Shown here in pieces: positions 24,576 to 35,619 of a stretch of DNA of 64,000 nucleotides. Every line of letters begins with the position of its first letter. Position 1 is the stretch's first letter. Source of the DNA: Plantago major (Eukaryota; Streptophyta; Magnoliopsida; Lamiales; Plantaginaceae). The notes below the pieces were generated by a model that saw only the letters and a program-made list of their open reading frames with translations, ran no database searches and was not told where the DNA came from. The position numbers were made by a program, and so were the translations under genes. Location: positions 55,987,177 to 56,051,176 of the forward strand of contig CM048839.1 of NCBI GenBank assembly GCA_026545765.1. The letters run 5' to 3'.

Positions 24576-25775
24576 TCAATTAATGTCTGACACTTGTTCA
24601 GTGTTTGAGCTATCTAGAACATGTCTTTCAGAGAGATTATTTCCAGAGATAGCTTCATGATGAATATCTTCAGTTTCCATTTCTGGAAGTTTCATAGGAA
24701 ATTCTTCATCATGTTTGTGAGTCATCTGGTTGTTACTAAGCATATCAAGCTTTTCTACGTCAGAGTCATCCTCACTTTCCATAATGATGTTTCTCCTTTC
24801 TGAGGATTCTTCTTCAGAATCCCTCAACATTAGTTCTTTGAACCTTTCTGAGAGTTCATCATTAGGAGGTGTTTTCTTACTTCCTTCATAGAATACAACA
24901 TGAACTGATTCTTCAATTTTCTTTGTTCTTTTGTTGTAAATTCTGTAGGCTTTGCTATTCGTGGAATAACCAAGAAATACACCTTCATCTGCCTTTGGTT
25001 GAAATGTTCTCAGATAATCTTTTCCATTGTTTAGAACAAAACATCTACAACCAAATACTCTCAGATGTTTGATATTAGGGGGTCTACCAACCAAGATTTC
25101 ATAAGGGGTCTTGTCATGGTGTTTGTTTATCAAACATCTGTTCTGAGTGTAGCAGGCTGTGTTTACAGCTTCAACCCAATAAACTTCACTTATTTCAGTG
25201 TCAGCTAGCATCGTCCTTGCAGCTTCTTTAAGGGTTCTGTTTTTCCTTTCTGCAACACCATTTTGTTGAGGTGTTCTTACAGAGGAAAGTTGGTGTTGTA
25301 TACCTTTGCAGGTACAAAACTCCTTTATGTACTGGTTGACAAACTCAGTACCATGGTCTGTTCTGATTGCAGATACCTTGTCATTTTTCATGACTTCAAG
25401 CTTTTTCAGCAAGTTTGGTATCTCCACCCTGGCATCAGATTTGTGTTTCAGAAAGACAACCCAAGTGAATCTTGAGAAGTCATCTACAACAACCAGACCA
25501 TACTTCTTTCCTACATAACTAGTTACAGATGATTCAAAAAGATCCATGTGTAATAGTTGCAGTGGTCTAACACTAGAGTGTCTGATTTTGGACTTGAAAG
25601 AGATCTTAGATTGTTTCCATCCGATAGGCGTAATGATACCATCCTTTCGAAAGATGTTTTGGGAAGGCCAACCACTAACTCTTTCGGCAAGTCTGCTCGT
25701 AGTTTTGAAGTTCAAGTGACTCATTCTTTTGTGCCATAACCAAAGGTTTTCCAGGTGACCAGATTGACTCACCAT
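24576..25775 (-). CDS. integrase of Sirevirus copy B (399-aa open segment)
   Basis: This is the longest open frame in the window. It starts inside the pre-integrase zinc region (LWLWHKRMSHLNFKTTS, which retains part of HHCC). It then has the catalytic triad D78 (HMDLF), D140 (RTDHGTEF) and E176 (NGVAERKNRT), with 35 residues between D140 and E176, as expected for a DD35E integrase. VFGCRCFVLNNGKD and EGVFLGYSTNSKAYRIYN follow, then an acidic Ser/Glu-rich linker before RT. In life it would be part of a Gag-Pol polyprotein, so the Met used here is not a true start. Integrase inserts the cDNA into chromosomes. Confidence 0.9.
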   Translation of the reverse strand: MVSQSGHLENLWLWHKRMSHLNFKTTSRLAERVSGWPSQNIFRKDGIITPIGWKQSKISFKSKIRHSSVRPLQLLHMDLFESSVTSYVGKKYGLVVVDDFSRFTWVVFLKHKSDARVEIPNLLKKLEVMKNDKVSAIRTDHGTEFVNQYIKEFCTCKGIQHQLSSVRTPQQNGVAERKNRTLKEAARTMLADTEISEVYWVEAVNTACYTQNRCLINKHHDKTPYEILVGRPPNIKHLRVFGCRCFVLNNGKDYLRTFQPKADEGVFLGYSTNSKAYRIYNKRTKKIEESVHVVFYEGSKKTPPNDELSERFKELMLRDSEEESSERRNIIMESEDDSDVEKLDMLSNNQMTHKHDEEFPMKLPEMETEDIHHEAISGNNLSERHVLDSSNTEQVSDIN

Positions 25776-27551
25776 GAGACATTCTTCAACCAGGCGATGC
25801 CCATCGGCAACATAAAGATCGCTTTTCCGCCGAAAGCAACCAAGACCGCTCGCTGACTCATTGTCAATTAGTTTGCGATTTTGCTTTGAATTTTACAAGA
25901 AACCTTTGTTCGCAAACTGCCTCATGCTAAATAGATTATATTTCAAATCCTTAACATGTAATACGCCGTTGATTGTTAATGTTCCTAATTTGACGCTGCC
26001 AAATCCTGAGAGGGATTTAATTCTCCTCCAGAAATCGATCCGGTCTCGTGGTTGCAAGCTTTGTAATCGACAGATTTGCTTTGTCTCCGCCATGTGCTTT
26101 CCGTGATCCACTATCAAATAGCCATTGTGCTTTAGTCCGTGAAGCATTCGCACACAACAGAAATGTGAGATTAGGTTCTCAATTTACATTGAACCATCAG
26201 ACTAAACAATCTTCCAAGAGGAATCCATTTTGAATGAATTTCCTCGAACATTCTTTTTTGTCCGATAGGAACATAAGGAGGAATTCAATTGAATGATTAT
26301 CATTAATAAGAATTATTTTCTTCCTCGTGTTCCTAGGTGCTCCATTTGGTGCTTTCAGACACTGTCAGTTTCGAGTTTGCTTTTCAAAGAACTTAGCTTT
26401 CTTGCCGATTTCTTCTAGCCCCGCATTCAGATTTTCAAGGCTTGATTCAACTTCCACTTTGATAATTGCTTTGAGCAATTCTAGCCTTTAGCCATCGTTC
26501 TTGCCCTGCTTGTATTCATGAGCAAGTTGTTTCATGCCTTTATAGCCAATACCGCTTCGAGCACTTGAAGCTATCTCGAGATCTTTTCTTAGCCTTTGCT
26601 ACTCGTTGGTCCAATTTCTTTCCGTAAAAGTGACATGGGAGAATTTGCTACCTCGCAATTCTACCCTTTTGAGAGACATAGCATCGTGGTGTTTACACTT
26701 TTCGTTGTTGTGTTTCTTTTCGTAGACGTGCCAACAGCTTTTGTTTTTTACTTGTTTTTCCCACAAAGGTTTAGTCGAATCGCTTTCCCTTTGTCAACAA
26801 TCTTCGCCTTCCGACCGATACTATAGATTGCATGGAACCATCTTGCCGAGTACTTACAAATGTTCTTCTTTCCTCACTCTTATTCAGAGTGATAGAACAA
26901 TCTGTCTGTATTCAAATTTCAAGTCCTTTCTTTTCTCAAGGATCTCTTAAGTAAGATTGTACTAAAGAAGTGTGTCACTAGCTTTGGCATAAGATTGAAA
27001 AGATAATTCTTTCTTTTCGAGTTCCTTGTTCTCGTAAAGAAGATCTTCATATTTCTTCGTAATTCAAATTGCTTCTTTATGTGACTTTTGAGTCTCAGAT
27101 ATTTGAGCTTTGAGAAATGCATTTTCAAAGATCCTTTTCTCAGATATCTTAACTAATTGAGAATTTTCCTTTGCAAGAGAATTCTTTTCTTCAAGATTTT
27201 CATTCTAGCTCGGATCATTAGAAATTATCTTTCATAGATGTCAAGTTCTTTCCGAGATTTTCTAGATCTTTTATTTCTTCTTCATCACTTTCATAAGTAT
27301 AACAAGAAGTATGTGTTACCTCATCACCATAAGATGTATTTCTATGTTAGAGATGTCTGGACCACAATTTCAAAGAACTCCACATTTCATTCTTCTTGAG
27401 GTCAAGTCGATTATATCATGAGTAACTCCACATAATTTTGGTGATGGTAAGGTTGAGTCATCTGAATTGTCATCTTCGTAACTGCCTCAACGCCTAGAGC
27501 ATCCATTGAGTTTGATTTTCTTTCTTTCTTCTTAATAAAGCTCGCTTCTTC
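25776..27551 (-). pseudogene. protease and gag-C-terminal linker of Sirevirus copy B
   Basis: 26153-25893 encodes the end of the copia protease region (INGVLHVKDLKYNLFSMRQF, family pattern I.NVLYVPGLKHNLLSI.Q) with a damaged active-site region upstream (GKHMAETK in place of a D-S-G...HMTG pattern). 26160-27551 is a Lys/Glu-rich, coiled-coil-like stretch in several frames. All frames are broken. Sireviruses carry such a long region between the nucleocapsid knuckle and protease. Confidence 0.65.
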
Positions 27552-28640
27552 TCAAGATTCTTCTATCTTTCTTGTCACCGCCCTTAGTTTGTTGAAGGCG
27601 TGACAATCCTTCTTGAAGTGACCAGGTTTCGATAATAGAAACAGATATCGCTTTCCAATTTCTACTTCCTCAAGACATGATGCTTTTTGAGACGGCTTGT
27701 TCAATGAGCTTTGCATATTTTTGATCCGGTGATAGTTTGAGCCTAGATGCTTTTTCACTTCTCTTCGCTTTTCTTCTCTCAATTTCTCCATCGACATATT
27801 TGCTCATTTGCTTTGCAAAGAAGAGCATCCTCGCCTCTTCCTTTCTTTTCTTCTTTCGTAAGTTCCTTGAGCAACTAGAGCAATATTCGCAACTTTTCAG
27901 CTTGTTTGTTCTCTTTGTGTTGTCTCACAATCAACCGTAGCAAGATGTGAGAAGAGTTCCAATGGAGTAATATTCGCATTCCTTGGTTAAAATAAAAGAA
28001 TTTAATATGCTCCTTGGGTTAAGACTTCCGACAATAGTCTTAATCTTTTCTCGACCGGAGTATCTGCTGCTTTCCCTGCGCCCATATCACTCATGAGAGT
28101 GGTAAATCAAATCAAGTTCTTCTAGAGTTTCAAGGTCCTTGTTTGAAATTTTGAAATTTCAACTTGAGAACTTCGAACTTGTTTTCTTTGGTTTTCTCAA
28201 GATCGCACAGATTTCTTCAATCGCCACAGTAACTTTCGCTTTTTAGCACCCCTACGCTATAATCAGATGTGCTCAGTGTCGATCCGATGATGATATTACG
28301 AGCTTGACCATCCAAACGATTTCTCTTGGCATCTTCCGATGTCCAGAGTTCTTCTGGCAGTGTAAATAACTCGACTAGTAGATCTCCCACTTGTCGACGA
28401 TCGCCAGAAGATCCTTCGCTTGATCTCTGCTCTACCATTAGAAACCTCCATGACTTGTTGAAGTTGTTGAATGACTATCGGGCCATTCTTTATCACTTCG
28501 ATCATTTCGCCACTTATGGCTTCAAGGTGGAGCATCATGTTATTTTTCCATTTCTCGAAGTTCTCTGGTTTGAGAACGGGTGCATCACTGAGACATTCTC
28601 GCATTAACACACAAATTAAATAGTCCTCGAAAATGGACAA
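27552..28640 (-). pseudogene. gag of Sirevirus copy B
   Basis: 28640 reads APVLKPENFEKWKNNMMLHL, the conserved start of copia gag (x-P-x-F-x-G-x-N-Y/F-x-x-W-K). Near 27650-27600 an RNA-binding knuckle is partly kept as SKPGHFKKDC. Its first two Cys are lost (RYLFLLSKPGHFKKDC against a CxxC pattern). Several frameshifts lie between. The start codon at 28640 is about 70 bases after the primer site. Confidence 0.8.
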
Positions 28641-28693
28641 AGTTCCTTCACCTATCTCGGGGATCTAGATTCAAGTAAGGCTTGTGAACCTCC

Positions 28694-28705
28694 GCCTCGA
28701 TACCA
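28694..28705 (-). other. primer binding site of copy B, initiator tRNA-Met type
   Basis: On the minus strand TGGTATCGAGGC lies 2 bases after the 5' LTR. The usual plant copia site is TGGTATCAGAGC, complementary to initiator tRNA-Met. The difference again falls at a CAG word. Confidence 0.8.
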
Positions 28706-28707
28706 CT

Positions 28708-30298
28708 TGTTGGTCCAGATAACGGCAAAGTAAAAGACTAGGAGGGGGTGAATAGTCTTTAAAACTTTTGTCGATAAAACTATTTCTCGATATCCGTAGA
28801 TATCTCGATACTTAGATTCAGAGCGGAAGACTTAAGATAGATAAGTGCGTAAACAAAGTGTGTGTGTGTGTCATTGAAATGTAAGTACGTAAAAGTAAAT
28901 AACATGCAAGTATAGTGGTATCCGGAGGTGGCGAATCCTCCAACTAATCCACTTCGGTCTTCCAAAGGTCTAGAAATCACTAGAATAGATAATTGAGGTC
29001 ACCTTACAAAATCCTATTCTAAGATTCCTTAAACAAATGGTTCCCAACCAAATGTTCCTCGAGTTGTTCCCGCTTCCTCACCAAGTACTTCAGTGCTCAA
29101 ACCTTTTTGAGCTATTCCTAGATTCCCAAGCTAAGTACTTCCTGTGCTCAATAACCTTGGAGTTATTCCTTAGTTTCTCAAACTAAGTACTTCGTACTCC
29201 ACGCCAAAGGATGGTGTTGGTTTTGGTTCGAGTTGTCGATGAGCTTCTTTATTAACTTTTCGCTTAATCGATAGCTCGTGAATCAAGTATACTTAATACA
29301 CTTTTCAATGTATGGTATCTTGTTCTTTTATCGACCCAAGTCTTAGATAAATGTTCAAGAGAATGAATCTCATACTTGATCTTTCAGCTCAACTCTTTCA
29401 TGATAGCGTGTTTGTTTAGGATCGTGACACTTAGAACTTCAAGTTACTCAAGATCAAGAGCTTTGGTCGCAATGTAAAGCTTTGAGGATAAGTAATTTGC
29501 TCGAGATAGCTTAGATATGTGTTCAAAGGTAAGTTCTTCAGTTGTGTGTCTTCTCGTCGCCTAAGTGTTGATATTTATAGATGAATTTGAGTGCCGCTTC
29601 AATAGTATCCGCAGTTTAAATCAAATTCAAACTATCGATATCGTGTATAGTACTATAGCAGTTTGTCTTCTTCTTCGTAAGGTACTGTTGCTTTTGTTCG
29701 TATATCTATGTCCGCATTAAATGAATTGTACTATACTTTTGTCCTCAGAGTGCCAACGAACTATGCTTTGTATCGTAGACTTAACTTTATCGCTTTTCTC
29801 CAGAGTTTTAGCACGCCCTTACCTTTTAACTTCAGATACCACTTTTATTGAAACAACTTTGTTTGCAATATATATTTCTTTATCGTAAATGTGGTTTAAA
29901 GCTCAAGGTATCCGAGTGTAGATATCTCAGGACACTTTCCTTGTTTTCCAGATGGACCTCGACTTCTCGATATCTCTTGTGACATGATTTGTTTAGCAAT
30001 CATTCGCCTTCAAGAAATCGCCAAGGTATCTGCAAAACTATTTCAAGAATCTTGTGCGCTTTCTTCAAATCTTCAATGTCGTTGAATTTGTTCTCGCTTG
30101 GATGTCTTCTTCGTCTTCTCTTCATAAAATAAAATTACATTTTGAGACCTAACATCCTATACAAGATTAGCTAGACTATCATACTTAGTTGGTTTCCTCT
30201 TTTACAATGTTCAAGTGAACCAAGAGTACTAATCACCTTTCTGAAACTAAGATAAGTCATCATGTTGCTGATCAAAATCTAAACAGATATTCCTAACA
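28708..30298 (-). repeat. 5' LTR of copy B
   Basis: 1,591 bp, TG...CA on the minus strand, collinear with 14661-16228. A TGTGTGTGTGTG stretch (about 28860) and the block around 29560-29590 with a TATTTATAG box, probably the LTR promoter on the minus strand, are shared among copies. Confidence 0.92.
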
Positions 30299-30303
30299 GG
30301 ATG

Positions 30304-32083
30304 GAAATCTCGACATACGCCTCCACCGAGGTCTCATCTAATCAAGCACCCGAGAAGTATTCTGATGATGAGCTAGTTGTGGAGCTTGACTTGTCTTGCT
30401 CTACGACAACACCTGAATTAGACTCTTCCACTCTTGCAGTCGACGAAGGAGGTATGGAGGAAGTATCTGATGACGATATTTTAGAGGATGTTTTGCATTC
30501 CCTTCATTAGTTATTACATGTCGCCATCCGTGCTCGTGGATATCTTCGTCCTTGAGAGCCACTGCACAGATAATTACCAAGGGAGTTTTGATCCTTTACT
30601 TTTCTATTTATTTTCTATTTATTTGCTCCCAAAATACTGTGTATACCGGGAAGGATGCAAGGTTTCGCCCTGCTTGATAATGGATAGCAAAGATTCCCAA
30701 AGTTGAGCCAAACGACTATAATAAAGGCGCCCGGAGGCAACCCGGGGTAAGTTTTATTTTTTTCTATTCTATTCTTCGCTTGTTTAAACTTGAAACTCGA
30801 GGACGAGCTAAAGTTTAGGTTTGGGAGGGATTTCATGTTTTGTGTTGTCTAGGTGTGGTGGTATGTTAGCCACTTTTATGTGTCAGTTCTAGTTCAGTTT
30901 TAGGTTGTTAGTTTTTTATTTTTTATCTTTTATTTATGGTGAGTCGGAGTTGTTCTTCCAAGTCCAACGTCTATTGTAGATGATAAATTTGTCACGCTTA
31001 TGTTTTGTATGATATTTAGTTGAAGTCAGAGTGGATTTAAAATCCTACAAGTTCGCTTTCTCTTTAAATAATAAGTTTGTGTAGCTCTTTAATCCAAAAG
31101 CCCGTGAGCAAGCCTTGAGTCAAGAAAAATATTGTACCGCACTGTGGTGAATTTTTTTCGTGAAGTGCAAACTTTGTTTGCCTTTATCATTCTCATGTGT
31201 ACGCTTGTAAGTTAAGTATGATTTAACGGCATGATTTTCATTCTTATTTTCTTGTGCTAAACCTGCTCCAAGAACAGTTTGGTGAGGAAGTTTATGTGAG
31301 CCGTGTATATTTAATGACTATGTTGTGGCTTTTGTTCTCTCAAAATATTGAATAAGTCTCTGAGTGTATCTATGGCATTTATGCCACCGCTAGTCGTGGT
31401 TGGCATGTTTCAAATACTACCTACACACCAAGTGGTCCTAAAAAGCCATATGTCCGTGAGGGTTGCGGCATGTATACCAAACCAAAGACGCACAAAAGTG
31501 AGGACTTTCAGAAATGTAGACACTACCAAAAATTGAGACAAAATAAGCACGGGTCATATTAAAGACTACAAAAAGGAGTATGAAAAAATGAAAAAATGAA
31601 AAAAAAAACAGAGAGAGAGAGAACGATTGCCCTTTTATAAGTCTACTGCTAATTGTTTATAGAGCTGTGAAAAAGTCCCATCTGACTTAACTGACTGAGT
31701 ACATGGCATGAGGTATTTGAGACAACTTTGTGACGCAAGTCACCTTCCTTTACTCTTTATATTCTTGAGTCTTTACCCCTACTGGATACTTCCAGGAGTG
31801 TGAGAGTTAGTTGCATAGGATTCACTTGTGAGGGATTAGCAAGCTAGACTTAAGTATTATTTAACTGAGAAACATTCTTGTTTGATTTTCTGTGCACTAT
31901 TCTGCCAAGGTTAGTTGAGTACAAAACTTTTGCATCTTGTGAATTTATTGTTTTCAATAGTAGATTCGGTCACTTGGAAGTTCAACTCTCTTATTTGTTT
32001 TCTTTTTATTTTTGTCTTGAGTCTAGGTTTTGTCTAGGTTGTTTGTTTGCTCGAGGACGAGCAAAGGTTCGGTTTGGAGATTT
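30304..32083 (+). other. 3' internal part of the gag-only gypsy element
   Basis: A 70-aa acidic open frame (30301-30510, with SSNQAPEKYSDDELVVELDL) is probably the residual C-terminal end of gag. After it come untranslated sequences typical of Tat/Athila 3' regions: a GGCGCCCGGAGGCAACCCGG-like block near 30726 and two CGAGGACGAGC(T/A)AA blocks, near 30799 and 32052. The second lies just before the 3' LTR, with the weak purine tract GGTTTGGAGATTT. No pol domain was seen. Confidence 0.7.
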
Positions 32084-32732
32084 TGATGAGACTATAATTT
32101 AGAGTCTCATTTGGTCCTTTTTAGCGATCTTTGTTCGTAGTTTTATAGTGTTTTTGTGCGTTTTTATGTTTGGTATTTTGTTTGTGTTTTGTAGGATTTT
32201 TGTGTCCCGAAGGTGAAAACCAGAGTGAAAACTATGGTTCTATAGATTTGAATTTGGAGTAACTAGGCGAAGACGGAAGTGGATTCGGAGTTCGGACGAA
32301 GATTTGAGAGCTGTTTTAGCGAGACTTGCAAAAGTGAAGATTTATAGAGCAGGCTAGCCATTTTGGACATAACTCTAGCATATGATGTCTGATTGAACTG
32401 ATCTCGATGGCCATGCAAAGATAATTGAAAGGGCTACAACTTTTGCTTTGGAAGCATTGGAAACTTCTGTGTGCAGGAAAAGTTACGAAGGTTTTAAGCT
32501 CGCCGCGGTGAATGAGATTCTCGCCGTGGCGAAATTTCCCGAATAAAAAAGAAGGCTTTACGGCGTTTCTTGCCGCGGCGAGTATATTGTTCGCCGCGGC
32601 GAGATTTGCATGGGCGATTTCTGGCGGAATTCTGGACGGATTTTCTTCGTTTTTTCCTCCTATAAATAGATTTCTTTCACCATAACTTCAATCATAACTT
32701 ATTCTAAACCCTATTTGGGACCTAAGAACCCT

Positions 32733-33684
32733 TACAGAGTCTACGAAAAGACCTGCTTTTCCATTAGAAATAGGAAAGGCCTATTTTTAATTAGCAGTCA
32801 ACTCCCCCATATGCAAAAACCCACATACACGATATTAAATCCTCCAGTTATTAAAACTCACAGACACAACATTAAATCCCCCATTTATAAAAACCCCTAG
32901 ACACGACATTAAATCCATCAGTTATAAAAATCCACATACACGATATTAAATCCCCCATACACAAAAAACCCACATGTGATATAAAAACCCATGCATAAAA
33001 TATTAAAAATTCACAAACACCGATAAATCCCTGATGCAAAAACCATGCAGTGATGTAAAACCCACATAAAACATTAAATCCCCATTATAAAAAACTCACG
33101 CACACAACATTAAATCTTCTAGTTAAAATAAGCAAGATCAAAGAAAATTTAACGTACATCTTGCTTTTTACCTGGAAGAACAGAACACCCATTTCAATTC
33201 TTCCATTTTTGCGATCCAGAATCGAATCTCTTGACAAATTGAGGAAAAATCCAATAAACTTTCTCTGGATCTCGAATCTCGAATCGTGATCCGCTCATCC
33301 ATGGTAAGATGTAATTTCATTTGATCTGTTTCGAAGATTTCGATTTTTGGTGACCCTTGCATTTGTGCTTCTTAATTTTCTATATCTCGTGAACGTAACT
33401 AGTACTGAAGAATATAGTATGGACGATGGAAGTAGAGTTTTGACAGGAGAAGTTGTGGAAATGTTGAAGATGGAGACGAGCTGAGGGAGAAAGAGAAGCA
33501 GACATGGAAAGTCGCGATCTAGGTTAATAAATTAAGACATGTGATTGAAGATGAAGGGTTTGGGAAAAGCCGCCTCATATTTTTTAGATTATCTTGACTG
33601 CATTATTCCATTTTTTTAGTTTAATGTAAAAACTTGGTCTTTCCTATTCCTAATGGAAAGGCAGGTCTTTTTCTAGACTTACTC
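32733..33684. mobile_element. non-autonomous Mutator-like element (9-bp TSD)
   Basis: A 952-bp insertion relative to the partner LTR, flanked by a perfect 9-bp duplication AAGAACCCT (32724-32732 and 33685-33693). The ends form inverted repeats of about 50 bp. GTCTA...AAAAGACCTGC...TTTCCATTAG..ATAGGAAAG is shared between the left end and the reverse complement of the right end. A 9-bp TSD and long TIRs are hallmarks of Mutator/MULE transposons. No transposase is encoded. Confidence 0.85.
32805..33125. repeat. degenerate ~37-bp tandem repeat inside the MULE
   Basis: About eight units of the type CACATACACGATATTAAATC followed by CCCCATTTATAAAAACC, decaying towards the right. Units vary in C/T and A/G content. 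Internal subterminal repeats of this kind are common in MULEs. No ORF. Confidence 0.7.
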
Positions 33685-34674
33685 AAGAACCCTAGTTTAT
33701 CATTGATTGATTTTGGAGCTTGATTTTCATCTTGTAAGAATCATCGACATCGAATTCTTGGTAATTTATTGATAACTCTCTATTGCTTATCTACAATTCT
33801 TTGTTTTCTTCTGTTTATCGAATTGTATGATCTTGCATGCGATTATCACCATGTTTATGCTCATGACTCAATACCATGCCTTCTTTCGCCTTCAATTCCA
33901 TCATGAGTAGTTAAACCTCCGTAACTCGTAGTTATGTGATTGTTATGCAGATTCGAATCTAGGGTTTATATTCGTTCATATAGGTTCGTCTAGTTTTAAA
34001 TCTTCGTAAAACCTTCAATTCAATAGGCTAGGTTTAAACCTTCAAAGTTGTTTTGGTTAAGGATGATGGCATGACAACCCACGATTACTCTAGTTTTGAA
34101 TATTCAAATTACAAGCGGTTGAATTGAAGTGATTGCTTTTTGTACCAATTGCAGTGACAAATATGAACGATTACCTAGTATTGAATTAGAATAACCGGAT
34201 CATCGCTACCGTGTTCGCCCTTCTTTCCATTGAATTTCACCAACTAGTTTTCTTCTGTTTCCTATGTTAGGTTTAGTTTAGGTAAAAATACAAATTTTCA
34301 ATTTTGTTTTCTCGCAAACATCTCTCAGATTTGCTCGCATCACTATAGTGGCTTAGTTAGCTCCTTAGCGAACGATCTTGTGGTTTAGCTTTGTATGTCT
34401 ATAACAACTGCTTACTACTTGGTTTTCTAAGTAATAATTTCAGCTTATCATTGACTCAACATCATAGTTAACATTGTTTGAAACCAGTTCAGGGTACCAA
34501 TCCCGGTCCATAAGTTCTAGCAAAATCACATGTTACACTAGAAACACATATATGTTTCATTTAAACTGCATTACTTGCACATATTAAAATTGATGTTGTA
34601 CCTACACATCTAATGTTTGTGATTAAATATGTGATGTTGATTCATCTCTAAGAGGGACGGTCTCTCACAAATAG

Positions 34675-34764
34675 TTACTCAAGCTTCTTTGGTGCCTCAT
34701 TCTGGGAAGTCCCTTGCTCCTCTTCTCCTTGAGCTAGAACGTAATAATTATTGTAAGAGCATAG
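34675..34764 (-). pseudogene. C-terminal part of a host-like exon, split by copia insertion
   Basis: On the minus strand this reads in frame from 34764 through YNNYYVLAQGEEEQGT and QNEAPKKLE to TAA at 34677-34675. Removing the copia element 34765-39832 and one CATAG makes it continuous, without a shift, with the open segment 39833-40074. Glu/Gln-rich, no known domain recognised. This is inferred as the 3' end of a host gene or pseudogene. Confidence 0.5.
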
Positions 34765-35156
34765 TCTCAAAGAAATAGAAGCAGCTATGCAGAAGAAGAA
34801 GAAAACCAATGCCTACAGAATCAAATAACTACCATATGCAGCCGGGAAGATGATGATGTCATGGACATCATAATGCAGTTTGGAGTATGGTGATAGTTAG
34901 TCTGTTAGTAGAGTTAGTTAGAAGGTTAGTAGTTTGTTAGGAGGTTATAGTTTCCCGCCCAAATTTGTTACAAACTAGAGGGTAGTTTAGTCCTCTTAGC
35001 TTAGCTTATTTTGTGTATAAAATAGTAGTGTTTCTAGCTCATTTGTACTAATTCCATTGCACTGCATTTCATTCTCAATACACAGCAGTTTTATTTAGCT
35101 TGTTATCTCATCAATGATGAGTTTCTTTTCTTCCGCTTCATATGCGTACTTTGTTA
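34765..35156 (+). repeat. 5' LTR of the defective copia element
   Basis: Runs from TCTCAAAGAAATAG to CTTTGTTA. A TGTGTATAAAATAGTAGTG promoter box lies near 35013. Starts and ends do not follow TG...CA. The partner LTR has TA...TA. Confidence 0.88.
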
Positions 35157-35168
35157 TGGTATCAGAGC
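35157..35168 (+). other. primer binding site, initiator tRNA-Met type
   Basis: TGGTATCAGAGC starts immediately after the 5' LTR, an exact match to the plant copia consensus. Confidence 0.92.
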
Positions 35169-35619
35169 TCAGGCTAGTCCTGAGTATCTGAACTTTATTC
35201 ATTCGATAGCTTCTTCTTCTACTGTTAGTTTTCTCCTGGTTAAAGCTTGATCTCGAGTTATTCTGCCATTAAGATCGTTTGAAAATCAAGCTTGTTTGAA
35301 GTATATTTCAATCAAAGCTCATTCAATTCATGATTATAGTTTCACAATCACAATCGAGAGATTTATTGCTTCAATCGAAGAATTTTTTTCATACACTATT
35401 GATCATCAATCGTATTTTGAGTGGTTGCTATACTATAGTATGGTTAATCAGTAACCGTTTTGTCATCTAGATTGAGTGTTTGATGGTTGAATCCCTATTT
35501 GTTTACAGATTTTCTGATTGATCGTTGCTTGAGCTGCATTTATTGAAGCAATTGGAATCTTGTTTGATCACTTGTTATTTCGATTGCTCATTTGATCACA
35601 TCACCAACTATTTGTCAAA

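Larger units (their letters stand above)
14661..30298 (-). mobile_element. complete Sirevirus-like Ty1/copia element, copy B (TSD GGATG)
   Basis: A 15,638-bp element on the minus strand: 5' LTR 28708-30298, primer site, gag, protease, integrase, RT, RNase H, a spacer, the additional ORF, polypurine tract, 3' LTR 14661-16228. The 5-bp duplication GGATG at 14656-14660 and 30299-30303 is perfect. Integrase precedes RT (Ty1/copia order). The extra ORF downstream and the gag type place it with Sireviruses. It inserted into the gag of the gypsy element 12733-34450 and so is younger. At over 15 kb it is long for the group, because the additional ORF occupies about 5.4 kb. Confidence 0.93.
12733..34450 (+). 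mobile_element. gag-only Ty3/gypsy element (TSD TTGAC) containing nested insertions
   Basis: Both LTRs start TGATGAGACTATAAT and end in CA, and the element is flanked by TTGAC at 12728-12732 and 34451-34455. A primer site follows the 5' LTR. Without the nested Sirevirus (14661-30298) and the MULE, the element is about 5.1 kb with about 2.3 kb between LTRs, room for a gag but not pol. No protease, RT or integrase was found inside. It therefore looks like a non-autonomous (LARD-like) relative of Tat/Athila elements that needs enzymes from elsewhere. Confidence 0.9.
32084..34450 (+). repeat. 3' LTR of the gag-only gypsy element, split by a MULE
   Basis: 2,367 bp, of which 952 bp is a DNA transposon (32733-33684) plus its 9-bp duplication. 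The remaining 1,406 bp aligns with the 1,396-bp 5' LTR. It begins TGATGAGACTATAAT and ends TTATCA. Between 32500 and 32602 it has four copies of a CCGCGG-type palindrome that the 5' LTR lacks. Confidence 0.9.

Noticed and set aside
24199..27128. Many 60-76 aa plus-strand frames across Sirevirus pol
   Set aside because: Antisense shadows of integrase, RT and gag of copy B.
32805..33125. CRISPR-like array
   Set aside because: Degenerate contiguous tandem repeats without unique spacers, inside a plant MULE.
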